Shown here: one piece after another, positions 51,881-60,150 of the stretch
Layout of the letters: each line of letters starts with the position of its first letter
Position numbering within the stretch: position 1 is the stretch's first letter
Origin: Devosia chinhatensis
GTDB lineage: Bacteria > Pseudomonadota > Alphaproteobacteria > Rhizobiales > Devosiaceae
Direction of reading: 5' to 3'
DNA: 64,000 bases
NCBI RefSeq assembly: GCF_000969445.1
Contig: NZ_JZEY01000054.1
Span: forward strand, 682,001 to 746,000
Position numbers and translations under genes: made by a program
Notes under the pieces: generated by a model
The model's database searches: none
What the model saw: the letters and a program-made list of their open reading frames with translations, nothing else
Told to the model about the DNA's origin: nothing

Positions 51881-53392
51881 TCACAGTTTGACGCGAACCA
51901 TCTGGTAGGAATAGGGGGGGGCGGTCACGGTGAGTTTACCCTCGGCGATTTTTGCGCCCTCACCCTTTCGCGGCGCCACTTCGTCCTGCTTGCCGGCCGT
52001 GTTGACGGCCTTGAGATCCGGATGGGTCATGACCTGGTGGTCGATGATTGTGCCGCCGGCAAAGCCCTGCAGGCTGACTTCGGTCTCGATGCTCTCGCTG
52101 GTATGGCGATTGACGAGGAAGAAGCTCAGCGTGCCGTCCTCTTCGTTGTGGACGCCCGAAACGTCGACGAACGGGGTGTCTGCGGCATGAGTCGTTTCGT
52201 ATCCCGGGGAGCTGGTGATCAGCTGCAAGGCCGTGCCGCGGCCGAAAACCGATGCGAAATAGTAGGGGTAATAGATGGTCTGCGCCCAGGCTGGGCCGCC
52301 CTTTTCCGTCATGATCGGGGCGATGACGTTCACCAGCTGGGCGATACAGGCAATCTTCACCACGTCGGAGCGGCGGATGAAGGTGTTGAGGATCAGCCCC
52401 ACCATCAGCACGTCTTCGAAATTATAGATGTCCTCGAGCAGGCCAGGGGCATGCGGCCAGCCACTATTGCCATCGAGGATCTCGCGATCCTTCTTGTTGG
52501 AATGGTACCAGACATTCCATTCGTCGAAGGAAATGTAGATATCCTTCTTGGACTTCTTCTTGGCCTTTACCTGCTTGATCGTCGCGGCAACGGTCTCGAT
52601 GTAGCGATCGAGCTTGTGGCTGAGGCCCAGGTAATTGGGTGTATTGTCGTCGCGATTGGCGAAATACATATGGAGGCTGATGTGGTCGACATGTTCGTAG
52701 GTATGCTCGAGCACGATCCGTTCCCAGTCAGGGAAGCTGGGCATGTCCATATGTGATGAACCGCAGACGATCAGCTCGAGCGACTTGTCGAACATGCGCA
52801 TGGCGCGGGCCGTGTTGGCGGCGAGCTTGCCATATTCGTCGGCATCCTTGTGGCCAACCTGCCAGGGGCCGTCCATCTCGTTGCCCAGGCACCACATCTT
52901 CACATTCCACGGCTCTTTGCGGCCGTTCTTGATGCGCAGGTCGCTCCAGTAGGAGCCGCCCGGATGATTGACATATTCGAGAAAATTGCGGGCATCGTCG
53001 ACGCCGCGCGAACCCAGGTTGACCGCCAGCATCATCTCGGTGCCCACAGTGGCGCACCAATCGGCGAACTCGTGGATGCCCACGGCATTGCTCTCGGACG
53101 TGTGCCAGGCAAGATCCAGGCGGGTCGGGCGCTCCTCACGCGGGCCGATGCCGTCTTCCCAGTTATAGGCCGAAACGAAATTGCCCCCGGGGTAGCGCAC
53201 CACCGGTACATTGAGCTTTTTGACCAGCTCGACGACGTCGCCGCGCATTCCGTCCTTGTCCGCGCTTGGATGATCGGGCTCGTAAATGCCCTCATACACC
53301 GCACGGCCCAGATGCTCGAGAAACGCCCCGTAGACACGGTCGTCGATTTGGGAAATCGTATAGTCCTTATTCGCGATAACGGTCGCCTTCAC
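51881..53392 (-). CDS. abfA: GH51 alpha-L-arabinofuranosidase
   Basis: Removes terminal arabinofuranose from arabinan or arabinoxylan fragments. The 503-residue protein has no signal peptide, so it acts on imported material. The N-terminus KATVIANKDYTISQIDDRVYG and LEHLGRAVYEGIYEP are family-typical. The acid/base Glu is in MWCLGNEMDGPW (Glu172) and the nucleophile in YISFDEWNVWY (Glu291), the standard spacing. The start used is GTG at 53392 because GGAGG lies 5 bases upstream; a GTG four codons earlier is possible. It lies between the HTH regulator and the ABC operon. Confidence 0.93.
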   Translation of the reverse strand: MKATVIANKDYTISQIDDRVYGAFLEHLGRAVYEGIYEPDHPSADKDGMRGDVVELVKKLNVPVVRYPGGNFVSAYNWEDGIGPREERPTRLDLAWHTSESNAVGIHEFADWCATVGTEMMLAVNLGSRGVDDARNFLEYVNHPGGSYWSDLRIKNGRKEPWNVKMWCLGNEMDGPWQVGHKDADEYGKLAANTARAMRMFDKSLELIVCGSSHMDMPSFPDWERIVLEHTYEHVDHISLHMYFANRDDNTPNYLGLSHKLDRYIETVAATIKQVKAKKKSKKDIYISFDEWNVWYHSNKKDREILDGNSGWPHAPGLLEDIYNFEDVLMVGLILNTFIRRSDVVKIACIAQLVNVIAPIMTEKGGPAWAQTIYYPYYFASVFGRGTALQLITSSPGYETTHAADTPFVDVSGVHNEEDGTLSFFLVNRHTSESIETEVSLQGFAGGTIIDHQVMTHPDLKAVNTAGKQDEVAPRKGEGAKIAEGKLTVTAPPYSYQMVRVKL

Positions 53393-53509
53393 CGCGTCCT
53401 CCACTAATTCCGTTTTTCTGATTTGTATCAGTTAACGTGTTTTAGCGGCGCCCTCGGAGACGCGCAAGGCCTTATTGTATGATTTTTGAGCAGGCTGCTC
53501 CATATCGCC

Positions 53510-54439
53510 TCAAGAGGCGGTTTCCAGCCGCAGAATGATGTCCTGATCGTAATTTCCAAAGCCGCGGCCGAAAATATTGATGCCGCCCGGATGCTTGGCG
53601 TCATCCTTGACCGCGATCCGCAGGCGGATCGAGTGGTGGTTGGCCAGGTCCAGATCAGCCAGCGAAACTGGCGAGATTTTCATCCCGTCCACATAGGTGC
53701 CGTCATTGGTGACGCGCCAGCTCTTGAGCTTTCCATACTGGCTGCCCTTGAGCTTCCACCAATCAGGCGTATAGACGCCGCGCTTGTCCCCGTAATCGCC
53801 AGTCGACATCCAGGTGCCGATTTCTGTGCCATTGACCGAAAGCGTAATGTCGCTGGGCCAATCCGCCGAGGTCCCAGGCACCTCCGAGCTCAGTTCCAAC
53901 GCGAATTCCATGGTCTCTATAGTGTTCTGCGCCAGCTTGGCATTGTTGGGGAACTGGTATTCGAGAAATCCGCGAGTGAACCAGATCAGCCCCGCCTTCA
54001 TCCGGTCGGGGTCGAGGAACGTGTTGGGCACATCCAGCAGGCCGATGATCCCGTCGACCGAGCAAAGCCCGCACGGCGCCGAAACCTCGCAACTGGTATA
54101 AAGCCCCAGGGGCATCGCCACCTCGATGGTGTTGGACCGCAGCGGCTTGATGTCTTCCTTGAACATCACCAGCACTTCGTCGAACGTGGAGTGGCAAATC
54201 TTCTGGTTGCCCTTGCGCGCCTTCTGGGTTTCGGTCCGGATCAGGCCCGCGCCTTCAAGGATCTGCAAGTTTGTAGACACGGTCGACTGCGGCAGGCCGA
54301 GCCGCTCGGCAATGTCATTGCCATTGAGCGGCCCTTCCGTATGAAGCAGCTTGAGCATTTTAACGCGGATGGCAGACGCAAGGCCCTTGAGGACCTCGAG
54401 CCCCTCCTCGGGGTCGATGACCAGAAAATTACGGCTCAT
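53510..54439 (-). CDS. ArsR-type HTH regulator with a large uncharacterised C-terminal domain
   Basis: A 309-residue regulator beside GH51. The N-terminal winged helix is LKGLASAIRVKMLKLLH, then DIAERLGLPQSTVSTNLQILEGAGLIRTET. The remaining 200 residues are not a standard ArsR dimer arm: they contain a Cys cluster CEVSAPCGLC near residue 135 and a long beta-rich part (ITLSVNGTEIGTWMSTGDYGD, then WWKLKGSQYGKLKSWRV). The latter could be a jelly-roll, carbohydrate-binding-like module. It probably senses the sugar imported or released by the locus and controls abfA and the ABC operon (inference). I recall this architecture as a predicted regulator class without firm function. Confidence 0.75.
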   Translation of the reverse strand: MSRNFLVIDPEEGLEVLKGLASAIRVKMLKLLHTEGPLNGNDIAERLGLPQSTVSTNLQILEGAGLIRTETQKARKGNQKICHSTFDEVLVMFKEDIKPLRSNTIEVAMPLGLYTSCEVSAPCGLCSVDGIIGLLDVPNTFLDPDRMKAGLIWFTRGFLEYQFPNNAKLAQNTIETMEFALELSSEVPGTSADWPSDITLSVNGTEIGTWMSTGDYGDKRGVYTPDWWKLKGSQYGKLKSWRVTNDGTYVDGMKISPVSLADLDLANHHSIRLRIAVKDDAKHPGGINIFGRGFGNYDQDIILRLETAS

Positions 54440-54529
54440 GGATTGGTACACAAAGACATTTAGCGGTTCCGGATTGTGTATCACGAAACCTGAACCAATC
54501 AACCCTGGCCCGTTCAGCCATAAAATCCC

Positions 54530-55618
54530 CTAGAGTCTCAGCCCGCTTTCATCGAAGGCCAGCGTCATTCCCGGTTCGATGGACACCGTGATTGGCGCGC
54601 CATCAGGAATTCGGGAATGCCCCTTTTGCTGGATCGTTACCTTGCTTTCGCCGTCTCGTCCGGTGGCATAGATAAAGGAAACGCCGCCCAATTGCTCGAC
54701 AACCTGCGCCTTCGCCGTGAGGGTAGCGCCTCCAAGCGTCGCATCGGCAAAATGCTCAGGGCGAATGCCGACACTAACCTTTTGGCCCACGGCGCCGTTC
54801 TGACCGCGACGTGTGACGGACAGGGCATCACCCTCGAACTGATCCAGCGCCACGGTCATCTCCTGCCCGTTGATGGCCGTGATCTTTCCGGCAAGAAAGT
54901 TCATCCGGGGAGAACCGATAAAGCCAGCCACGAACAGGTTGTCCGGATTATCGTAGAGTTCGATCGGACTGCCCTGTTGCTCGATGCGGCCCGCACGCAG
55001 CACGACGATGCGGTCGGCCAGCGTCATGGCTTCGACCTGGTCATGGGTCACATACACCATCGTCGCGCCAAGCTGTTGATGAAGCTTGGCAATCTCGATG
55101 CGCATCTGCACGCGTAACTCGGCGTCAAGGTTGGACAGAGGTTCGTCGAAAAGGAATGCCTTGGGTTGGCGGACGATGGCACGGCCGATCGCGACGCGCT
55201 GCCGTTGTCCGCCGGAGAGCTGCCGGGGCTTGCGCTCGAGCAGTTCGGTCAGCTCCAGGATGCGCGCCGCCTCCATCACGCGAGCGGCAACCTGATCGCG
55301 CGGCATGCCGCCCATGCGCAGGCCAAAGCCAAGGTTTTGCTCAACGCTCATATGCGGATAGAGAGCGTAGGACTGAAACACCATAGCGACGCCCCGCTCG
55401 GATGGGTCGTAATCAGTCACGTCCTCCCCACCGATCAGAACCTGGCCCGAACTAGGCTCCTCGAGCCCGGAAATCGTCCGCAGCAATGTGGACTTTCCGC
55501 AGCCGGACGGTCCGACGAAGACCACGAATTCCCCGTTGCCGATGTCCAGGTCAATGTCATGGATAACCTGCACCGCCCCGAAATTCTTGTTGATGCCTCG
55601 CAACTTCAGATCTGCCAT
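54530..55618 (-). CDS. ugpC: sugar ABC transporter ATPase (UgpC/MalK type)
   Basis: A 362-residue ATPase for a carbohydrate importer of the CUT1 class. Walker A is GPSGCGKSTLL, the signature LSGGQRQR, Walker B AFLFDEPLSNLD and the switch VYVTHDQVEAMTLADR. A C-terminal TOBE/OB regulatory domain lies at about 240-362. It is the third gene of the leftward ROK-ThuA unit. The matching binding protein and permeases are read rightward from the same control region, so the transporter is encoded by two divergent units. The symbol is by type, not proven substrate. Confidence 0.9.
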   Translation of the reverse strand: MADLKLRGINKNFGAVQVIHDIDLDIGNGEFVVFVGPSGCGKSTLLRTISGLEEPSSGQVLIGGEDVTDYDPSERGVAMVFQSYALYPHMSVEQNLGFGLRMGGMPRDQVAARVMEAARILELTELLERKPRQLSGGQRQRVAIGRAIVRQPKAFLFDEPLSNLDAELRVQMRIEIAKLHQQLGATMVYVTHDQVEAMTLADRIVVLRAGRIEQQGSPIELYDNPDNLFVAGFIGSPRMNFLAGKITAINGQEMTVALDQFEGDALSVTRRGQNGAVGQKVSVGIRPEHFADATLGGATLTAKAQVVEQLGGVSFIYATGRDGESKVTIQQKGHSRIPDGAPITVSIEPGMTLAFDESGLRL

Positions 55619-55645
55619 CGTCTCCTCCTTGCCGATGGTTGACGT

Positions 55646-56287
55646 TCAGCGCGACGCCCAGAGGGCGCCGCGTTCGAATATGGTGCGCATTTGCGGCACC
55701 GCGAATTCGTCGGCGACGTGACCGAGAGACGAGTAAAAAACGCGCCCCTTGCCAAAGCGCCGCTTCCACACCACGGGCATCACGACGCCCTCGATCTCGT
55801 CGAAATATTCGCCGCTGAACGTAGTTGTCGCCAGCACGTCGACACTCGGATCGAAGTGCATGTAGTACTGCTCAGAGCGATAGGGGAAATCACCAATTCC
55901 GGCGACGATCGGATCGTCCGAGGTGATCTTCACATCGTAGTCGATGATGTTGCCCGGATGCGCGACCCATTGGCCGCCCGTCATGAACTGGTAATCGGGT
56001 TCGTTGCGGAAGCTATCGCACATGAGGCCGTGAAATCCGGCAAGGCCCGTGCCTGCCCGAATAGCGGCAAGAAGGTTGGTCAATTCCTCCTTCTCGATGC
56101 GAGACATGGTAATTGCCGGTACGATCAGGTCGTAGGCGCCAAGTTTTTCGTCCGCGAACGCTTCGGTGGTCGGCTCGATATCGACCGAAAAGTCGTGCCT
56201 TTCCAGCATGTCGGCCACGATGCGCGCACTTTGTTCGGGCGTATGGCCGTCCCATCCTCCCCACACGATCAGGGCTGTCTTGGTCAT
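55646..56287 (-). CDS. ThuA-like protein
   Basis: A 213-residue member of the ThuA/trehalose-utilisation class-I glutamine amidotransferase-like fold. It starts KTALIVWGGWDGHTPEQSARI, then AGFHGLMCDSFRNEPDYQFMTGG and KRRFGKGRVFYSSLGH at the C-terminal end, which are family-typical. ThuA-like proteins occur with disaccharide ABC transporters in rhizobia, where they act on keto- or modified disaccharides. The start is the ATG at 56287, with AGGAGGAA upstream; an in-frame TTG two codons earlier is unlikely. It lies 12 bp after the ROK gene and 27 bp before the ATPase gene. Confidence 0.82.
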   Translation of the reverse strand: MTKTALIVWGGWDGHTPEQSARIVADMLERHDFSVDIEPTTEAFADEKLGAYDLIVPAITMSRIEKEELTNLLAAIRAGTGLAGFHGLMCDSFRNEPDYQFMTGGQWVAHPGNIIDYDVKITSDDPIVAGIGDFPYRSEQYYMHFDPSVDVLATTTFSGEYFDEIEGVVMPVVWKRRFGKGRVFYSSLGHVADEFAVPQMRTIFERGALWASR

Positions 56288-56299
56288 GGGCAATTCCTC

Positions 56300-57517
56300 C
56301 TAATATGCCGGTGTCCAGGGCGCGCTATAGATGTCGCGCAACATCAGGGCGGCAGCGCCGCGGGCCCAAAGCTGGTCGTCCAGGGTGTGGAAGATTAGCT
56401 CGGTGCTAGCAAAATGTGCCCTGAAAGAATGTGCGGCGGCCGCGGCCTTGAGGCCTGGCGCAATGAGCTCGCAATAGCGGGCTGATTCCATCGCGATGAT
56501 GAGTTTTTCCGGGTTGATCAGATTGATGATGTGCGAAATCGCGATACCGAGCTTCTTGCCTTGTTCATCAATGAGGCGCCTGGCGTTTTCGTCGCCCGCA
56601 TCCGCCGCTGAAGCCAGTGCAGCCGGCATGTCCGTGCGGGCGAGGGGCTGGGTCAGGAAGTCAGGTCCCAAGGCAGACGCAGCTTGGGTGCGAAGCGCGG
56701 AATGGCTGATATAGGCATTGAGGCACCCCTTCTGCCCGCAATCGCACGCGAGGCCTTCGATCTCCACTTTGACGTGACCAAAAGTCGGGCCCAATGTGCT
56801 CGCGCCGCGATGCAGATCTGCCTCCAGCCACAGACCCAGGCTCGCAGTCTGGTCCAGGGCAACCACGGCAAAGGTTTTTTCACTCTGTGCATAGCCGAAC
56901 CAGCTTTCCGCTAGCGCAAGGAGATTGGCCGGCTTTTCCAGCTTGACGGGCAGTCCCGTTCGCTCTGACAGCAGTGTGCCGATCGGGATTTCCCGCTCGC
57001 CGAAGACAGAACTCGAATAGCTTTTGCCCGAGCGAGGATCGACAAGGCCCGGCACACCTATGCCGATGCCTTTGATGCGTTTGTGATCTACACCACTGCC
57101 GGCGACGCATTCCCCCATCGCATCCTCTAAAAGGTCCACGATGACTTCCGCAGGTTGCCGAGACATGCGGATCGGCAATTGTAACGAGGATACGACCTCG
57201 CCGCGGAAGTCGACCAGGGTAACGGTGGTGAGCAGCTCGGAGATCTTGACGCCCAGCACATAGGCGGCGTCCTGCACAAGGCCGAGAAGCACGCGAGGGC
57301 GGCCGCGTGAGCTGTCACCGTTGATCGGCGTGTGGATGGCTTGGATCAGCCCCTCTTCGATGAGTGCGCCGGTAATGGCGGAAACGGTTGTGCCGCTAAG
57401 CAGGGTGCGTTCGGAAATCTCGACGCGCGAAATCTGTCCATGGCACCGGATGGTTTCCAGCACATGGTACTTGTTGATTTCCCGCATCAGCAGCGGATCG
57501 GCAACCTTGACGCCCAA
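56300..57517 (-). CDS. ROK-family transcriptional regulator
   Basis: A 405-residue regulator. An N-terminal winged helix (residues 10-65, with SRVEISERTLLSGTTVSAIT) precedes a sugar-kinase-like ROK domain. The domain shows GIGIGVPGLVDPRSG and the zinc-binding motif CDCGQKGCLNAY. The kinase site is probably degenerate, since the family acts as sugar sensors of the NagC/Mlc/XylR type. The start is TTG with AAGGAGG about 10 bases upstream. As first gene of the leftward unit and next to the AT-rich divergent region, it probably represses both units until its sugar is bound. Confidence 0.88.
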   Translation of the reverse strand: MGVKVADPLLMREINKYHVLETIRCHGQISRVEISERTLLSGTTVSAITGALIEEGLIQAIHTPINGDSSRGRPRVLLGLVQDAAYVLGVKISELLTTVTLVDFRGEVVSSLQLPIRMSRQPAEVIVDLLEDAMGECVAGSGVDHKRIKGIGIGVPGLVDPRSGKSYSSSVFGEREIPIGTLLSERTGLPVKLEKPANLLALAESWFGYAQSEKTFAVVALDQTASLGLWLEADLHRGASTLGPTFGHVKVEIEGLACDCGQKGCLNAYISHSALRTQAASALGPDFLTQPLARTDMPAALASAADAGDENARRLIDEQGKKLGIAISHIINLINPEKLIIAMESARYCELIAPGLKAAAAAHSFRAHFASTELIFHTLDDQLWARGAAALMLRDIYSAPWTPAY

Positions 57518-57827
57518 CGCTTCGATTCCTCCTTGAACGGCTGTGCCGTTATTTAATTTAGTGCCCTGATCAAATCCAGCGCTTCTTCGTCAAATTGCCT
57601 GATGCGATGTCGGCCACAAAAAATAAAATCAATAATTTCAGATATATAAAATCCAGAATAGGCCAGGCATTTTGCATTTCAAAAAGTGAGGTACGTCACT
57701 CTTGCTTATTTAATACGGGATGCGTAAAAAGTAGCAAGTGGTGACGGTCGGAAAACGATGCGCCGCTGCGGCCTGGGAGGACCCCGCGATCCGGTGGTTG
57801 TGGGCCGCATGAGGACAGGAGGATTAA
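57518..57827. promoter_or_regulatory. 310-bp divergent control region between the ROK regulator and the sugar-binding-protein gene
   Basis: No gene is seen here. The region is AT-rich in its middle part compared with its surroundings. It holds two direct copies of TTATTTAAT (57549-57557 and 57706-57714, 157 bp apart), which resemble half-sites of ROK repressors such as NagC/Mlc (TTATTT...). A palindrome AGTGA-N6-TCACT lies at 57685-57700. Promoters for both directions must lie here; a poor TTGCTT/TAAAAA pair (57703-57708, 57725-57730) is one candidate for the rightward one. A good AGGAGG ribosome site precedes the binding-protein start. Confidence 0.5.
57685..57700. promoter_or_regulatory. 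AGTGA-N6-TCACT inverted repeat
   Basis: AGTGA (57685-57689), six bases, TCACT (57696-57700). Architecture and spacing equal those of CRP/FNR-family sites (TGTGA-N6-TCACA), although the outer bases differ. It lies about 130 bp upstream of the sugar-binding-protein start. Confidence 0.45.
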
Positions 57828-59084
57828 ATGAAGCGAATTGCGCTTGCCGCAACGCTCAGTCTGGCTGCGCTTTTGCCCGCGCAGGCGCAGACTGTGGTCA
57901 GGCATCTGCACATCACGTCCATCCCGGCAGAAGTGGAATTGATGAATTCCATCGCCGCCGACTTTATGGCGCAAAACCCCGACATCGTGGTCGAGCTGCC
58001 CTTCCTTGAGAACGAGGCGTTCAAGGCTAAGCTGACGACCCTTCTGCAGTCTGCAGACGCGCCCGATGTCTTTCATACCTGGGGCGGCGGCGTCTTTTAC
58101 GAACAAGCCAAGGCCGGCTTTCTGCGTCCAGTCGAGGATGTCCTGAGCGAAGAAGCCAAGGAAGCGGTTGGTTCAGCAGGTATTTCCGCCTTCACGGCAG
58201 AAGACGGGCACCTCTATGGCGTAGCCCGCGACGTGGCGGAAGTCGTGCTCTGGTACAACAAGGACCTGTTCGAGCAGGCCGGCGTCGATCCGGCCAGCAT
58301 GGAAACCTGGGACGGTTTCCTGGCGGGCGTGCAGGCCTTCAAGGATGCTGGCATTACCCCGATTGCGCTCGGCGCCAAAGACAAGTGGCCGGCCCACTTC
58401 TGGTGGTCAAAGCTCGTCGTGCGGTTGGCGGGCCAGGACGGTTTCCAGGCGGCTGCGCGCGGTGAAGGCGATGGCTTTGCTGGGGAAGATTTCGTTAAGG
58501 CCGGCGACTATTTCCTCGAATTGGCTGCAATGGAGCCATGGCAGCAAGGCTATCTCGCTGCCGGCTATGGCGATGCGTCAGGCCTGTTCGGCGACGGCAA
58601 GGCGGCGATGCACCTGATGGGCGACTGGGACTATGGCGCTATGAAGGATAATTCTGCCAACAAGGAAGGCATTCCCGATGAAAGCCTTGGCATTCTGCCA
58701 TTCCCCACGATCGAAGGCGGAAAGGGCGATCCCACCGATACCCTTGGCGGGCTGGGCGGCGTGCTGTTCAGCAAGAATGCCTCCGACGCCGCTGTGCGCT
58801 GGGTGGAGTTCTTCAACAACCAGGAGAACCAGGCGAAATACGCAAAGGATGCGTATTATATTCCCATCTCGAAGGGGGCCGCCGACGTCATGACCAATCC
58901 CTTTAAGGTGCAGATCGCCCGCAATATCGGCAATGCGCACTGGCATGCACTGTTCTTCGATCAGGCTTTAGGTCCCAATGTAGGTGGCGTGGTCAATGAC
59001 GTGTCCGCGGAGTTGGCTGGTAATTCGATCAGTGCCGAAGAGGCTGCAGAGCTGATCAAGGAAGCCGTGGACGACTCCCTCTAG
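57828..59084 (+). CDS. family 1 sugar-binding protein of ABC transporter
   Basis: A 418-residue periplasmic substrate-binding protein (SBP_bac_1). A Sec signal peptide (MKRIALAATLSLAALLPAQA) is followed by two alpha/beta lobes. Typical segments are NPDIVVELPFLENEAFKAKLTTLLQSAD, DVAEVVLWYNKDLFEQAGVDP and the DTLGGLGGVLFSKNASD hinge-near segment. The C-terminal part is family-normal. It has an AGGAGG ribosome site. It heads the rightward transporter unit and is followed by a stem-loop that probably sets its higher expression relative to the permeases. The cargo is a sugar not identifiable from sequence. Confidence 0.92.
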   Translation: MKRIALAATLSLAALLPAQAQTVVRHLHITSIPAEVELMNSIAADFMAQNPDIVVELPFLENEAFKAKLTTLLQSADAPDVFHTWGGGVFYEQAKAGFLRPVEDVLSEEAKEAVGSAGISAFTAEDGHLYGVARDVAEVVLWYNKDLFEQAGVDPASMETWDGFLAGVQAFKDAGITPIALGAKDKWPAHFWWSKLVVRLAGQDGFQAAARGEGDGFAGEDFVKAGDYFLELAAMEPWQQGYLAAGYGDASGLFGDGKAAMHLMGDWDYGAMKDNSANKEGIPDESLGILPFPTIEGGKGDPTDTLGGLGGVLFSKNASDAAVRWVEFFNNQENQAKYAKDAYYIPISKGAADVMTNPFKVQIARNIGNAHWHALFFDQALGPNVGGVVNDVSAELAGNSISAEEAAELIKEAVDDSL

Positions 59085-59098
59085 GAGCCGGCTACCAA

Positions 59099-59129
59099 CC
59101 GGCAGGCGGTGTTCCCTTCTGCCTGCCGG
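59099..59129 (+). promoter_or_regulatory. intergenic stem-loop after the sugar-binding-protein gene
   Basis: CCGGCAGGC (59099-59107) pairs with GCCTGCCGG (59121-59129), 9 bp with a 13-base loop, located 14 bp after the binding-protein stop and 88 bp before the first permease. Likely an mRNA-stabilising or partial termination structure. Confidence 0.55.
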
Positions 59130-59217
59130 ATCCCAGCAACCATCTTGCGGTGATTAGCGCCGCAGTGTTCCGAAGGCAGGCCGCCAACGAGCGCGCCGAC
59201 GGATATCGGGGGCCAAT

Positions 59218-60150
59218 ATGACATCTATCGTCACCGGAGCCAGTGCTGGCTCTGCCTTGAGCGGTCGACGGCGGCGACTCGCCGAGCGCAAGAGCCTGGT
59301 GCCGCTGCTCCTGTTCCTGCCGCCGGCGGTGCTGCTGTTCACAGTCTTCGTCGCTCTGCCCATGGTGGACGCAGCTACGTTTTCCTTCTTCAAATGGAAC
59401 GGCTACGGCCCAATCACCGACTTTGTCGGCTTCAAAAATTACGAGGACGTGCTGACGCACCGAAATTTCGGTACGGCCGTTCGCAACAGCCTCATCGCGG
59501 TTGCTGTCTCCCTCGCCATCCAATTGCCCCTCGCCATGTGGTGCGCCATCGCCTTGTCCGAGCGCGGTGTGAGCATCAATGTCATGCGCACGATCTTCTT
59601 CCTTCCGTTCATGCTCGCGGAAGTCGCAGCCGGCCTGATCTGGAAGTTTGTTTATGACGGCAATTATGGCCTGCTACCGGCCATCGGCGGGGCGATAGGC
59701 GTCGAGATGCCTTTCGTGCTCGGCGACCGCACCTGGGTGATCCCTGCGATCATGCTGGTCATCACCTGGAAATATTTCGGCTTCCACATGATGATCTATA
59801 TCGCCGGCCTTCAATCCATTCCCGGCGAGGTTATCGAGGCCGCGCGGCTGGACGGTGTCAAGAAATGGCAGATCGTGCGCCATATCCAGATCCCCATGGT
59901 CCGGTCGGCGCTGGTCATTTCAGTGTTCTTCTCCATAACGGGCGCCTTGCAGCTCTTTGATCTGATCATCCCGTTGTCCAATGGCGGCCCATCGCACTCC
60001 AGCCACACCATCGTCACCTTCCTCTATCAGTTCGGCATCCTGCGCATGAACCTGGGTTTCGGAGGTGCGGTCAGCGTTCTGCTGTTCATCGCCTGCGTGG
60101 TCGTGGCGCTGGCCTATCGTCGCATTCTCTTTCGGGTGGAGCACAATTGA
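59218..60150 (+). CDS. sugar ABC transporter permease (MalF/UgpA type)
   Basis: A 310-residue inner-membrane permease with a basic N-terminal tail followed by six membrane spans (first: LLLFLPPAVLLFTVFVALP). The EAA loop is EVIEAARLDGVKKWQIVRHIQIP, the ATPase docking site. The stop overlaps the next permease start by 4 bases (ATGA), so the two are translationally coupled. Confidence 0.92.
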   Translation: MTSIVTGASAGSALSGRRRRLAERKSLVPLLLFLPPAVLLFTVFVALPMVDAATFSFFKWNGYGPITDFVGFKNYEDVLTHRNFGTAVRNSLIAVAVSLAIQLPLAMWCAIALSERGVSINVMRTIFFLPFMLAEVAAGLIWKFVYDGNYGLLPAIGGAIGVEMPFVLGDRTWVIPAIMLVITWKYFGFHMMIYIAGLQSIPGEVIEAARLDGVKKWQIVRHIQIPMVRSALVISVFFSITGALQLFDLIIPLSNGGPSHSSHTIVTFLYQFGILRMNLGFGGAVSVLLFIACVVVALAYRRILFRVEHN

